Assembly (NCBI RefSeq): GCF_017347095.1
Contig: NZ_JADPRZ010000025.1
Location: forward strand, 1 to 45,158
Direction: 5' to 3'
DNA: 45,158 bases
Origin: Sporosarcina sp. E16_8
GTDB taxonomy: Bacteria > Bacillota > Bacilli > Bacillales_A > Planococcaceae
A program made the position numbers and the translations under genes. Of this stretch, positions 16,516 to 25,434 are shown piece after piece. Under the pieces are notes generated by a model. The model was not told the origin of the DNA. It did no database searches and was given only the letters and a program-made list of their open reading frames with translations. Each line of letters starts with the position of its first letter. The stretch's first letter is position 1.

Positions 16516-17160
16516 TCATATCAATACAGCTTCCTTAATTTTTCCACTATCCATTTGATACGTCACATCTGCGAGTAGTCTAATATCATCTTTATTGTGA
16601 CTAGCTATTAGTACGATTGCTCCTCGCTCTTTTTCTCTAACAAGAATATCGCGAACGAGTTCAACAGCTTCCTCATCTAATGCGTTTGTTGGTTCGTCAA
16701 AAACGATTAAATCTGGTTTTTCCATAATGCCTTGAGCAACAGCCAGTCTCTGACGCATACCAAGAGAATATTTTTTAACAGGCCTTTTATCATCAGGGTC
16801 TAAACCAACGCTAATGAGCGAGTCACGAATATCTTTCGTAGACGCCTTTTTTTGAATACTAGCCAACATTCTTAAATTTTCTGTTCCACTAAATTCATTC
16901 CAAAAAGCAGGTGTTTCAATAATAACCCCTACGCTCGGTGGAAATGAGATGTCTTTATGTAGTCGTAAATTGTTATAGTAAACAGATCCAGTAGTCGGTT
17001 TTAAAAGCCCACAAATAACTCGAAATAACATTGTTTTCCCAGATCCATTACGCCCAAAGATTCCATAGATTTTCCCGCTCTCAAATTCAATAGAAACATT
17101 AGTTAACACGTTTTCATTTTTAATTTGTTTAGTAACATTGTCTAAAAATACCTTATTCAT
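16516..17160 (-). CDS. ABC transporter ATPase subunit
   Basis: 214 residues from the ATG at 17160, preceded by AGGAGGG at five-base spacing. Walker A GRNGSGKT is at 36-43; the signature is YSLGMRQR, Walker B is LIVFDEPTNALDE and the switch histidine is in IASHNKDD. It belongs to the drug/bacteriocin-type single-ATPase class that partners with separate membrane subunits. Three such subunits lie directly upstream in the same operon. The start overlaps the end of the preceding permease gene by design of the ribosome binding site, indicating coupled translation. Confidence 0.9.
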   Translation of the reverse strand: MNKVFLDNVTKQIKNENVLTNVSIEFESGKIYGIFGRNGSGKTMLFRVICGLLKPTTGSVYYNNLRLHKDISFPPSVGVIIETPAFWNEFSGTENLRMLASIQKKASTKDIRDSLISVGLDPDDKRPVKKYSLGMRQRLAVAQGIMEKPDLIVFDEPTNALDEEAVELVRDILVREKERGAIVLIASHNKDDIRLLADVTYQMDSGKIKEAVLI

Positions 17161-17161
17161 A

Positions 17162-17959
17162 TTATCCCTCCTCGTAACTTTCATATCTATGAATAACTAT
17201 ATATAACCAAACACCAATGATTATATTTAACACAAATAAATATACAAAAGAAAACTCTAAAGTATAAGATCCTAACCTAAATGCACTTTCTCCAAGGTTA
17301 AGTGAGAAGTCATGCCATGATATAATTTGTTGACTAGTGGGGAACCAGATAATCCACTTCTGACCTGTGGGAAATACATCGTAAATAAAAGCAGATGAAA
17401 AGAGTGATACAAAATATATTGTAATTACCGAAACATACCCCAATCCACTTCTTGTTATAAAACACACTACATTTGATAACACTGAAAATGCTGTCCAGGT
17501 AAGAAGACTTAGTATATAGAGGAACAAAACTTCTTTTAAATATGTGAATTCAACTGAGTATCCAAGTAATATACCTGTAAAGATAAAGGAGATGAAAAGT
17601 ATTGCTAAATAAAAAAAACTTAATTTAAATATGTTAAACATCATACGCCAATACCAAATTCTCTTGTCTTGCAATCTTGTTAAAACGATTACCCCTTTAG
17701 TTTCATACTCACTGTAAACAAAATCTCCTGTATTCAGGATAAACAGTAAAAAGGGCAGTGCAAAAACCAATGCTGGTAATACATGAAAAATAGTCTCTAT
17801 TTCTAACGTACCCAAGTCTTCTAATATTGCCACACTTAAATCTCTATTATCCTTATTAAAATTGGTCAATTTAAAATACAGAGCCAAAAGTATGCCACCT
17901 AAAACAGCGAGGATAAATAGCCTTTTCCCTATAGGTTTTTTAAAAAATGCTATATTCAA
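17162..17959 (-). CDS. ABC transporter membrane subunit (third)
   Basis: 265 residues with about six hydrophobic helices, a first helix near ~14-30, and a charged loop at ~85-105 (YETKGVIVLTRLQDKRIWYW) typical of the coupling region in ABC-2 type permeases. It ends one base before the ATPase start. It follows the second permease gene after four bases. The subunit probably forms a heteromeric channel with the other two, but the substrate is not identified. Confidence 0.75.
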   Translation of the reverse strand: MNIAFFKKPIGKRLFILAVLGGILLALYFKLTNFNKDNRDLSVAILEDLGTLEIETIFHVLPALVFALPFLLFILNTGDFVYSEYETKGVIVLTRLQDKRIWYWRMMFNIFKLSFFYLAILFISFIFTGILLGYSVEFTYLKEVLFLYILSLLTWTAFSVLSNVVCFITRSGLGYVSVITIYFVSLFSSAFIYDVFPTGQKWIIWFPTSQQIISWHDFSLNLGESAFRLGSYTLEFSFVYLFVLNIIIGVWLYIVIHRYESYEEG

Positions 17960-17963
17960 AAAA

Positions 17964-18674
17964 TCACCTCTGATTTGAACCTTCTTTTACTGTAAGTAAA
18001 AATAATATCATTGAAATAAAAAGCCCAACCAATACAAAAGTTATTGATTCATTTAATCCTTCTGTTACAACAAAAGACTCCATGTGCTTCAAGTAAATGT
18101 AGTAATCCAGGGATCGAAGACTCTCTATCCCAATAGCTGTACCTATAATATGCGGGGAAATTAATAATACTATACTAAGAAGTAGTGATATTCCCTGCTG
18201 CTGACTTCTATAATAAAGATACAAAAGAATACTAGCTGCTAACATAAATCCTGGTAACTGTATTAGCATTGATCGAATTATAAAAAACAACATTTCAAAT
18301 CCATTATTAAATATAGACAAAATTAAAATAGGGATATTTATAATAAGGATAAAAAATAAAGTGTGGAATACCATAAGAGCTATCTGACGTTTAACCAATA
18401 CACTTATTTTGCTGTGCTTAATTTTAATCTGGTCATGAGAGTAATAATGAATCATTTCACTAGCCATCAATAGATATAAAGGTAAAACGACACTGTTAAA
18501 TACTATAAAATGTGTTTGAACATAGAAAATCAATTCACTGATTTTATTTCCTTCAGTGCCAGTCAAGGAAAGGTAGAGTAAATAAATTACACTTAACAGA
18601 ATACTGCTAATAATCATAAATTCCCCTGTTGATTTTAACCATATTCCCCTAAGCAGAAAACTATTAAATGCCAT
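17964..18674 (-). CDS. ABC transporter membrane subunit (second)
   Basis: 236 residues with about six hydrophobic helices and a conserved-looking cytoplasmic loop HYYSHDQIKIKHSKISVLVK. The start at 18674 lies one base from the stop of the preceding gene, and no strong ribosome binding site is seen, so translation is probably coupled. Together with its neighbours it makes a three-permease, one-ATPase transporter similar in layout to lantibiotic self-protection and peptide-stress systems. The family assignment is by topology and context only. Confidence 0.7.
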   Translation of the reverse strand: MAFNSFLLRGIWLKSTGEFMIISSILLSVIYLLYLSLTGTEGNKISELIFYVQTHFIVFNSVVLPLYLLMASEMIHYYSHDQIKIKHSKISVLVKRQIALMVFHTLFFILIINIPILILSIFNNGFEMLFFIIRSMLIQLPGFMLAASILLYLYYRSQQQGISLLLSIVLLISPHIIGTAIGIESLRSLDYYIYLKHMESFVVTEGLNESITFVLVGLFISMILFLLTVKEGSNQR

Positions 18675-18675
18675 A

Positions 18676-19497
18676 TTAATTCATCACGTCACTTTTTTTA
18701 GCCCTTATTAATAACAGCACAGAAAAAGCAAATAAGCCAATAATCCATGCAAATGGTGCCCATTCAGGTACTAAACTATTTGAAAAGAAAACACTTGTCC
18801 AACCATAATTAAAAAATCCTAAGAATGAAAAAAGCAAATCAATTACTATTAACCCTACAAAGAGACCTATAACAGTAAGGTAACGGTTCTTAGTTGTCAA
18901 AGTCATAATAGAAAAGGATAGTAAAGCAACCATTCCTGCAAAAAGACTTACCAAAAAGGCATATATTAAAGAATAACCGAAAGGATGATTTAAACTTAAT
19001 AAATCAAAGGCGTATAAAGAGTTATATCCTTGAAGACCTGTGTCGTATGCCGGAAGAGCATACATATTATCCCCACCCTTTTCAGGAAATGTTATGTATG
19101 TCAATAAAAAATTAATACACAAAACAACAAAAAAACTGAAAAACGTAACGAAAGTAACTGTAAAAGCTTTAGCAATTAATACATATTGACGCTTCGTCCT
19201 AGTCACAAGTAAAGTTAAGATACCCTTTTTACGATCTATAAAATAATTATCAGAATAAATAAAACTTGACAAAAGAGGCGTTAGAATAATAAAAATTGAA
19301 AATATATGACTAACATAGTTGCCTACTATAAAAGTCATCTCCTCATACGGTCTTAAGTAACTAAATGTTTTGCCAAAGTAAATTGCGCACTGAATCAAAT
19401 GAGCTACAACAGGCAACAACAATAAAATAACAAATACAAATTTGAATTCAATTCTTCTTAAACATCTTTTTAGTTCTAAGAGACATACATTGTACAT
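18676..19497 (-). CDS. ABC transporter membrane subunit (first)
   Basis: 273 residues from the ATG at 19497, which has AGGAG eight bases upstream; the longer frame begins upstream of that site. About six hydrophobic helices; residues ~85-105 (DRKKGILTLLVTRTKRQYVL) form the charged coupling loop of ABC-2 permeases, strongly resembling the equivalent loop of the third subunit. It is separated from the small secreted-protein gene by a hairpin, which could lower its expression relative to that gene. Confidence 0.75.
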   Translation of the reverse strand: MYNVCLLELKRCLRRIEFKFVFVILLLLPVVAHLIQCAIYFGKTFSYLRPYEEMTFIVGNYVSHIFSIFIILTPLLSSFIYSDNYFIDRKKGILTLLVTRTKRQYVLIAKAFTVTFVTFFSFFVVLCINFLLTYITFPEKGGDNMYALPAYDTGLQGYNSLYAFDLLSLNHPFGYSLIYAFLVSLFAGMVALLSFSIMTLTTKNRYLTVIGLFVGLIVIDLLFSFLGFFNYGWTSVFFSNSLVPEWAPFAWIIGLFAFSVLLLIRAKKSDVMN

Positions 19498-19530
19498 AAT
19501 TTTTACTCCTATCTTTATTAAGGTGAACAA

Positions 19531-19553
19531 GCGAGACTCATATGAAGTCTCGC
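19531..19553 (-). terminator. Intercistronic hairpin in the ABC operon
   Basis: GCGAGACT and AGTCTCGC form an 8-bp perfect stem between the secreted-protein gene and the permease genes. In the direction of transcription no T-run follows, so partial termination or mRNA protection is more likely than full termination. Confidence 0.55.
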
Positions 19554-19564
19554 TTTATTTGATA

Positions 19565-19981
19565 TTACCAAAATTCTACATCGCCGCTTACAAAAGCATT
19601 TGAAGTACTTACATTGGCATTTTCCATAGCCAAACGGACATTGGATCCGGCTTTAACGTTACGATAAAAGCTAATCGTAGTATAGGTTGTCGCAACTTTT
19701 TGTGTATACTTCGCAGATATAGTCTCAGTTGTAATCAACCCATCATACTCGCCCCAAAAGTTAGCTGCTGTGGTGTTTGTCAATGCGGTTACTTTATTTA
19801 GCAACCAATCCGAATCTTGTGACTTTGTATGAAAATTCGTGTAATTGTTACCACCTAGCGGCTTAAGAACATATGAAGTATATGGTCCACCTGAAGCTGA
19901 TGATAACGCTCCTCCACCAGTGAGTATTCCTAAAGCTAATACCATCATAAATAAACTTTTCAACATTCTACTTTTCTTCAT
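19565..19981 (-). CDS. Small secreted protein heading the ABC operon
   Basis: 138 residues with a clear signal peptide (basic KKSRMLK, hydrophobic to ~22, cleavage near SASG) after a GGAGG site. The mature ~108 residues are rich in Thr, Ser, Asn and aromatic residues, without cysteine (YTNFHTKSQDSDWLLNKV, then YTTISFYRNVKAGSN), and look like an all-beta fold. It loosely resembles small secreted Bacillus proteins that lie next to ABC transporter genes (DUF2712-like); that link is from memory. It could be the transporter's cargo, a sensor, or an antimicrobial, and nothing in the sequence decides between them. Confidence 0.7.
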   Translation of the reverse strand: MKKSRMLKSLFMMVLALGILTGGGALSSASGGPYTSYVLKPLGGNNYTNFHTKSQDSDWLLNKVTALTNTTAANFWGEYDGLITTETISAKYTQKVATTYTTISFYRNVKAGSNVRLAMENANVSTSNAFVSGDVEFW

Positions 19982-20057
19982 TAGAAAACCTCCAATTTTA
20001 TTGTAATCCTGCTACAAGTCTGCTATGAAAGTTATTGCGATTAGTATCATATCTACT

Positions 20058-20066
20058 ATTATATCA
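20058..20066 (-). promoter_or_regulatory. Extended -10 promoter element for the ABC operon
   Basis: On the minus strand TGATATAAT matches an extended -10 box, about 75 bases before the start of the secreted-protein gene. No clear -35 is seen. Confidence 0.5.
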
Positions 20067-20435
20067 CCTCTTTTCAGACTGATTAGTACCAAGAAAATGA
20101 TAAGAGAATTGGCACTATTTATCAAATTTTGTCACAACACTATTACTCTGTCAACCAAAATTATAAAAATATGGAATTGTAACCCTTTCAATATCTGTTA
20201 AATATCACTTTCACTAGTAGCTAATGGATGTGATATTTAACCTTATATCCTATGTAAATCACATTTCCGTGGCTTCTCGTCCACAAAACTTCAAATCTTC
20301 CGATGCTATTTAGGATGAAGCTAGAAGTAAACGGGATGAAACGTAAAAAAATGGGCTTTTGAAGTGAAGGTTATAGTGGTAAATCGAAATCTCGACCACA
20401 ATAAGTTATAATAGTCTTGATATTATTAAAGGAGA
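20067..20435. other. Intergenic region between the ABC operon and the PadR/HAAS genes
   Basis: The region between two divergent units. It contains the inverted repeat at 20197-20241 and a TATAAT at 20407-20412 that could serve the plus-strand genes, though its -35 is weak. No gene was found. Confidence 0.5.
20197..20241. repeat. 12-bp perfect inverted repeat, operator candidate
   Basis: GTTAAATATCAC (20197-20208) and GTGATATTTAAC (20230-20241) are exact complements spaced 21 bp apart. They lie between divergent operons, where a regulator such as PadR would be expected to bind. Confidence 0.65.
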
Positions 20436-20591
20436 ATGAAATTTTTCACATTCTATACCAAAAGAGGTTCACTATGGAAATATTTTAAACTCACACCACG
20501 TGGTGAAGATGGATTTGAAGAAAAACGAAAGGAATGGAGATTTGTAATAAAGCTTATTGACTTATTTTTAGAAGGAGGAGAGAAGTTGTGA
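20436..20591 (+). pseudogene. PadR-type regulator, C-terminal remnant
   Basis: 51 codons ending in KRGSLWKYFKLTPRGEDGFE, then EEKRKEWRFVIKLIDLFLEGG, which matches the wing and dimerisation helix at the end of PadR regulators. The N-terminal recognition helices are absent. The stop overlaps the GTG start of the HAAS gene (GTGA), the usual PadR-HAAS arrangement, so the pair was probably transferred together and the regulator later truncated. The ATG at 20436 sits too close to its GGAG to be a normal start. Confidence 0.8.
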
Positions 20592-21310
20592 AACAAATTG
20601 ATCAATTTGTCAATACTGTATATTCTCATTTAAGTGGGAAAGAAGCAAAAGAGTTGAAAAAAGAAATGCGTTCACATTTATTAGAAACTGTTGAAGAGTT
20701 AAAAGCAGAAGGAAAGTCAGAGCAAGAAGCAGTTTCTATTGCTTTAGATAGATTCGGAGATGAAAAACAAATTACAAGAGGGTTATTAACAAAGTTTCAA
20801 TCTCAAAAAAAGTTTGCAAAATGGCTATTACGTTCAGCAGTTATATTTTTTTTGGTAGGTTTAGTTGTTTCGGTTAGTTTATTTATGAGGGACAAAACTT
20901 ACAGTGAGACCTTAGATTTAATGGATAATTTGGTACAATCATATCAAACGAAAGGTGAATTCACTTCTGAAGATGAACTTGCCTTACAAGAAATGGTTGA
21001 ACGGAATTCAAAGTGGTTTGACAATATTAGTTATTTCGCATTCATAAAGGATTCTGAGGTAGATGGTAAAAAGACAAGTGAAAAATTATTTACTCAAGGA
21101 AAAGAAGGCAACGGGGAATCTCGTATGATGAGACAGAGTAATATCGGAAATGACAATGCTAATTGGTATGTGGAATGGGAATATAAAACTTACGATTATC
21201 TGAAATATGAGTTTCTCTATTATGTTTTCTTTGCTATTTCAGGTGGTTTAATTATTCTTTGGGGTGTAGTTCGTTTTTATAATCGGAATCGCTTGAAAGC
21301 TTTTGCGTAG
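20588..21310 (+). CDS. HAAS-domain membrane protein (PadR partner)
   Basis: 240 residues. The first ~75 residues form the cytoplasmic HAAS (DUF1700-like) helical signalling domain, including YSHLSGKEAKELKKEM, LKAEGKSEQEAV and a DRFGD segment. Helices at ~82-98 and ~215-232 flank an extracellular region of about 115 residues, ending in a short basic tail. Such proteins are encoded after PadR regulators and are thought to modulate them or envelope transport. Here the partner PadR is truncated, so the regulatory loop is probably broken unless another PadR exists elsewhere. The GTG start at 20588 follows GAAGGAGGAG. Confidence 0.8.
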   Translation: MKQIDQFVNTVYSHLSGKEAKELKKEMRSHLLETVEELKAEGKSEQEAVSIALDRFGDEKQITRGLLTKFQSQKKFAKWLLRSAVIFFLVGLVVSVSLFMRDKTYSETLDLMDNLVQSYQTKGEFTSEDELALQEMVERNSKWFDNISYFAFIKDSEVDGKKTSEKLFTQGKEGNGESRMMRQSNIGNDNANWYVEWEYKTYDYLKYEFLYYVFFAISGGLIILWGVVRFYNRNRLKAFA

Positions 21311-21422
21311 GCCCCCCAATCAAACAACTCATATCCAAACGCAGCACCTCCTTGGTACGATCAATGTATCAATTTTTGACATTTTGGACTTAGAATTATG
21401 TGATTTTATAAAGGAAATAAAA

Positions 21423-21461
21423 AAAGGGGTGCACAACACTACAGAGTAACTGCACTCCTTT
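21423..21461. terminator. Bidirectional terminator
   Basis: AAAGGGGTGCA (21423-21433) pairs with TGCACTCCTTT (21451-21461) with one G-T pair. It has a T7 run in the minus-strand transcript and lies between converging genes. Confidence 0.8.
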
Positions 21462-21515
21462 CAAACACCTAATGATTGATATTAATACCATTTAATAACA
21501 ATACGAAACTGATAA

Positions 21516-22631
21516 TTACTTGTAATTATCGACATTATCAATTATTTCTACCACTCTTTTGATTTCATCTCTACTCATATATTCATCAGTCATTAAAAGA
21601 ACTAAACCATTATTATTTTCAGCCATCGGCAAATATTTTTTCATTAGGTAAAGATATAAACTTTCTATATCTCCTGTAACGTTTTTTATATCATTAGCTG
21701 TTTTACTATTAATGTTTTGATAAGTAAATGTTGGTGTAGCCCTCTTAGTTTCAGCGTATTTTATTTCCTCTTCTACTGTTCTTTGCCCTACTAGCTTATC
21801 GTGCATAATCGTGAAATTATTAAAAAAATACTCAATAATAACCTGCTCCAACTCTTCATTAGACATATCAGAAGAAATACCTTCTAAAGTGGTTATCTTC
21901 GAATTCACAAATAAGTATATAGGAGAAAATCCATGCTTTAGTTTATTGTACAAATCATAATATATGTAACATCTTCGTCTGAATTCCTAAGGATTGCACT
22001 AGAAATATTAATTAATCTATCATTAATTTTCTCAACACTGTTTTGAACTGCTCTGTAAATTAGATTAACTTCTTCGTCAGTTATATCCTTAAAAATCTTT
22101 TCTATATCTCCTTTTGATTCTGGGAGTGAAAAAATCTTTTTGATTTGTCTTTTTCCTGTCATTGACGTAATAATAGAACTATAAAAGCCTATTGGATTCC
22201 CGTATGCTAAAAATGTCTCTGCAATATCTACTTGTTCATTTTATACTTTGTACACGCTACGCACATACCTGCGAAATCCTCTAAAAATGTACCTAATTTA
22301 ATCACCATATCCGCATGAACCGCTTGAAGAGTTAATAAATCATCTAATTCTTTGTTTTCCTCATTTAATTTATCTACAAATGTATTGTAAAGAACTCCTA
22401 ACATACCACTTCTTTGCTTTATACCAAAAAATACTTACTTTTTAATAAAGCCACTGTTTCAAAACTAAAAATAGCTACAGCATTATTATATTCATTTAAC
22501 TGTTCTGGAATAGGTAGGATTAATAGTGTACTTTTATCTCCTTTTTTTTCAAATTTGTAACCAAATGGTACACCTAGAATATTAATTTCATTAAATTCAG
22601 CTATATTTGTTATTTTGGGTTCTACTGTCAT
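21516..22631 (-). pseudogene. Hypothetical ~370-residue protein split by three frameshifts
   Basis: Four consecutive minus-strand frames join into one protein. The first starts at 22631 (MTVEPKITNIAEF). Shifts occur near 22433 (T6 run), 22241 (A4 run) and 21960 (TA repeat). The joined product contains FVDKLNEENKELDDLLTLQA, then LEDFAGMCVACTKY (a CxxC pair), GNPIGFYSSIITSMTGKRQI and a C-terminal NGLVLLMTDEYMSRDE. It is mainly helical, has no signal peptide and matches no family I know. A terminator follows at 21461-21423. The gene is either a pseudogene or an intact gene disturbed by sequencing errors. Confidence 0.65.
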
Positions 22632-22946
22632 ATAGTTTCACGCTCTCTTATGTTAGTTTAACCATTTGAAGACTATAAAAATTTGCGACCAAACCGTTCT
22701 TTATGGCGTTCATCAGGACTGACATCTATTAATTTTCGCTCGATGGCGAATAGTTGATTACAGAATTGGACCCCTTCTTCCGCGGCGCAAGGCGTTTCTT
22801 TATTCTTTGCTTAGGCAACGCAGTGGGCGCTTCGTCAAATTTTTTACAGTAACACGTGCTAGTCTTTTGCGTGATGGCTCTTTTACAGAGTATTTTTATT
22901 GATGAACCGAAGACATGAATACCTCATCCTCATAATCTGAGCAGTC
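22632..22946. other. Segment without a recognisable gene
   Basis: No open frame with a ribosome binding site. The sequence has scattered GC-rich patches (about 22780-22860) and looks like degraded coding DNA; nothing in it could be identified. Confidence 0.4.
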
Positions 22947-23272
22947 TTATCTTATAGCCACAGTTTCTAATGGATGCCTCAATCTATTCTTCAACATGCT
23001 ATTATCTATTTTTCCCGTAATATCCCATTTATCTAAAACAGCATCTAGTTCGAATTCTTGTATGAAAAATTAATGTTGCTGCCACGCAAACATTACAAAT
23101 TAACGCATGTCATTTGACTCAAAAACGGTGTAACATCTAATGGTGCATGTTTAGATAGTTTGATATTAAATCGAATTCTTTCTTCTTCAATACTCGGTTT
23201 GACACTGTACCCAATCACCCTGTACCTCTGAGGGGCCTTCTCAATATAACGCTTTGTTTCTCTTGACATCAT
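22947..23272 (-). pseudogene. Decayed small hypothetical gene
   Basis: The start at 23272 follows a strong GGAGGAGG site. The first 59 residues read MMSRETKRYIEKAPQRYRVI and onward to a stop at 23093. After a disturbed stretch of about 20 bases, another minus-strand frame (QEFELDAVLDKWDITGKIDN, then MLKNRLRHPLETVA) runs to 22947. The two pieces probably formed one gene of about 110 residues. Basic and helical, with no recognised family. The intact ribosome binding site suggests recent decay. Confidence 0.5.
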
Positions 23273-23323
23273 ATTCCTCCTCCAAAACTATATATAATGT
23301 TATTACACCCAGAATAAACAAAA

Positions 23324-23350
23324 AACCACCTTCGGTTTCCGAAAGTGGTT
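23324..23350 (-). terminator. Terminator of the recombination operon
   Basis: A 12-bp stem with one mismatch around a 3-base loop, with a T6 run in the minus-strand transcript. It follows the small gene ending at 23433. Confidence 0.8.
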
Positions 23351-23432
23351 CTTCCAACTTTTACGTTCATAAGTAAAATATTTAGTTGCGGTCAAGAAAT
23401 GCTTAATTCCTTTATTTCTTAATAGAATTATA

Positions 23433-23702
23433 TCACATTCTAGAACTTTGCGCTATTGCTAGTTCTAAGAAACATAAGGGTATATCGAAGTATGAGTGGA
23501 CTGTCTCAGACAGATAAATATCGCCTTTATTTACTTCGGCAATCTTCATTTCTTTTAGGAATAGACTTAACACGCTTCCATCCCAGGTCGTTTCCCATCC
23601 CTCTATAGATCGATGGTATTGTTCGATGCCATTTTGGTTATGATGTCGCCAAAACTTAGACAAGCGGATACGTATATTCGTGCGAACGTCATTTCTGTCC
23701 AT
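23433..23702 (-). CDS. Small hypothetical protein, last gene of the annealing operon
   Basis: 89 residues from the ATG at 23702, which overlaps the upstream stop (TGATG) and has GGGGAGG in front. Contains a basic N-terminal half (TNIRIRLSKFWRHHNQNG) and an aromatic middle (EGWETTWDGSVLSLFLKEM). No membrane segment and no cysteine cluster except one near the end. Not recognised. Because it is translationally coupled to the recombination genes, a role in the same process is likely but unproven. Confidence 0.7.
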   Translation of the reverse strand: MDRNDVRTNIRIRLSKFWRHHNQNGIEQYHRSIEGWETTWDGSVLSLFLKEMKIAEVNKGDIYLSETVHSYFDIPLCFLELAIAQSSRM

Positions 23703-24277
23703 CACCAATCCTCCCCTTCTTTTAATGCCCATGAATTGGTCGTTTTTATTCTCGGCTTCTGGTACATTCGAAAGCGCTGGATTTCTTCAGGCTTAACGGT
23801 TGAACCAATTTCATCTTTCAAAATGATTAGACGAACACCTCGACCTTTCGCGACTTCCTGGGCGACTTCTACACCCAAATCAGAAATAAGCTCCCTTTGA
23901 CCTTGATACGTATGCGCCTTGTGCACACCCAACAACATATCTCCCTTCAAAGTCAATTCGGGATAAGCTGGTATCGCCCGCTCCATACCTCGTTTCGTCA
24001 TCACAAACAAAGGCGTACCTATTTTATCTGTAGGTAGTCGAGAAATATCAATTTTAAAATTCGATGGAACAGGTTCATTAGCAGCGAAGAAATGGTAACT
24101 ATCAAGCATGACATTTATATCTCTAATGAAATGGCCATTCTCTACACAACCTGCAGGGTATTCTTGATTCAATGGTTTGGTTTCTTTTTGGAGCAGTGTA
24201 CAAGTAGATTTATTGGGTTCAAAATGGGTACATAGTGAACACGTTGGATATGTTTTCATTTTCTTCATCCTCTTCAT
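23702..24277 (-). CDS. Cys-motif hypothetical protein in the annealing operon
   Basis: 191 residues if started at the first of three in-frame ATGs (24277); the third, at MKTYP, is equally possible. The N-terminus carries CSLCTHF followed by a third and fourth cysteine (STCTLL, AGC), a pattern suited to binding one zinc or iron ion. The rest has SRLPTDKIGTPLFVMTKRGM, then LGVHKAHTYQGQRELIS and GVRLIILKDEIGSTVKPEE, with no nuclease or ATPase signature. It overlaps the Rad52-like gene by four bases, which indicates a linked function. Family unknown to me. Confidence 0.7.
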   Translation of the reverse strand: MKRMKKMKTYPTCSLCTHFEPNKSTCTLLQKETKPLNQEYPAGCVENGHFIRDINVMLDSYHFFAANEPVPSNFKIDISRLPTDKIGTPLFVMTKRGMERAIPAYPELTLKGDMLLGVHKAHTYQGQRELISDLGVEVAQEVAKGRGVRLIILKDEIGSTVKPEEIQRFRMYQKPRIKTTNSWALKEGEDW

Positions 24278-24849
24278 ACCTCATTTTTTTTGTGAAAGTG
24301 AGCAGGGACATGATCTAAACAAAACGGAAGGCGAACCGAATGCAACTCTAGGAATAGTTCGTCTTCGCCCTTTAGTGATTTCATACATTTAGTACATAGA
24401 CGAGCACCTGGATTTACTTTTTCAGTACTAGGAAGACCGACACCAGGGTTTTTTCCCCAATCTCGGTGAGGCGCTAAGTCAACCCACCCCATTAGGAACT
24501 TATCACAAGCGTTGCGTATAGCATCTGACTCTGCAGCACTGACCGCGTTCTTATAAGCCGATACACTTCGTACTGAACTATCACGGATATATAAACTAAA
24601 GCCCATCCCACTTCGGGTAGCCCCGGCTATTGTTAATTCACCACGAACTACAACTGCTTGTTCTAACTCTTGCACTTGTGGATTTTCAACTAGTTTCCAA
24701 GACCACTGCCCCTGTGCCGCCTCCTCTAACCGTCGAATATATGCTTGCACAGGGATGTAGACTGACTTACCAGTTTGAAGGGTGCCTTCAGGAAATGCGG
24801 CCTGTAAACGCTCTGCAATTGCTTGATAGTCACTATGCATTCGTTTCAC
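24274..24849 (-). CDS. Rad52/Rad22-like single-strand annealing protein
   Basis: Up to 191 residues from a GTG at 24849, or 188 from the ATG at 24840. Residues ~10-120 follow the Rad52-like pattern: VYIPVQAYIRRLEEAAQGQW, the strand VVVRGELTIAG, and AYKNAVSAAESDAIRNACDK, the helix typical of this superfamily (DdrA, Sak and Rad22 proteins). The C-terminus adds CTKCMKS and FCLDHVPAHFH, a possible second metal site. Such proteins anneal complementary single strands during recombination. On a conjugative plasmid it could help re-establish transferred DNA. It overlaps its neighbours on both sides. Confidence 0.8.
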   Translation of the reverse strand: MKRMHSDYQAIAERLQAAFPEGTLQTGKSVYIPVQAYIRRLEEAAQGQWSWKLVENPQVQELEQAVVVRGELTIAGATRSGMGFSLYIRDSSVRSVSAYKNAVSAAESDAIRNACDKFLMGWVDLAPHRDWGKNPGVGLPSTEKVNPGARLCTKCMKSLKGEDELFLELHSVRLPFCLDHVPAHFHKKNEV

Positions 24850-25402
24850 CCGCTACTCGAAAGATGTTGTTCAATTTACCTTTCAATGGGCTCTCTTTGA
24901 GTTGATGCGTCAAGTAAGCAAATTCACCAGGTTTTAATGTATTTCTATCATGAACAACAAACTGAAGAAACAGGTAGATCAATAATGAATCCTTCACCCT
25001 CCGTAAATCTTTCTTAACATAAGAAGGGTGAGCAATTTCAATCCAAGGAATATACAAGCCTTCTGAATATAGTTCATCCTCTAACAATGTAGGCGTTATA
25101 TCAATGTCATATTGCTGCCGCCATCGAGCAATCATTTGCATGGGGTTAAAGCCGTTAGGAATCGTTCCTTTACCTAGACATAGGAAACACTCTTTCTTCG
25201 ACTGGACCAGGACTCCCTTGCCCTCACACGCTAAACAATCACTTAGACTCTGGGGTCCGTACATATGAACACACTCATTAATATGATCAATTTGGAAATC
25301 AACTTTATCTCCAGTATCAGCATGTAAGAAATCACGAACAATCTTTGGTATCGTCACTTGCCCCTTTGATGTTAAAGACGCTGCTATACGCATTTTGGTC
25401 AA
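24833..25402 (-). CDS. AbrB/SpoVT-domain protein with a double CxxCxGxG motif
   Basis: The start is ambiguous: AAGGAG (25413-25408) overlaps a GTG at 25408, lies five bases before the TTG at 25402 (chosen) and 14 bases before the ATG at 25393. The N-terminal ~45 residues form an AbrB swapped-hairpin DNA-binding domain (SLTSKGQVTIPKIVRDFL). It is followed by CLACEGKG and CFLCLGKG, a DnaJ-type zinc-binding pair. The C-terminal ~110 residues are helical and unassigned (MIARWRQQYDIDITPTLL). As first gene after a consensus promoter it could regulate its own operon. A DNA-binding domain fused to a DnaJ-type zinc site is unusual in my experience. Confidence 0.8.
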   Translation of the reverse strand: MTKMRIAASLTSKGQVTIPKIVRDFLHADTGDKVDFQIDHINECVHMYGPQSLSDCLACEGKGVLVQSKKECFLCLGKGTIPNGFNPMQMIARWRQQYDIDITPTLLEDELYSEGLYIPWIEIAHPSYVKKDLRRVKDSLLIYLFLQFVVHDRNTLKPGEFAYLTHQLKESPLKGKLNNIFRVAGETNA

Positions 25403-25434
25403 CTCCACTCCTTACGTTTTCCTTACTTTTCTAC

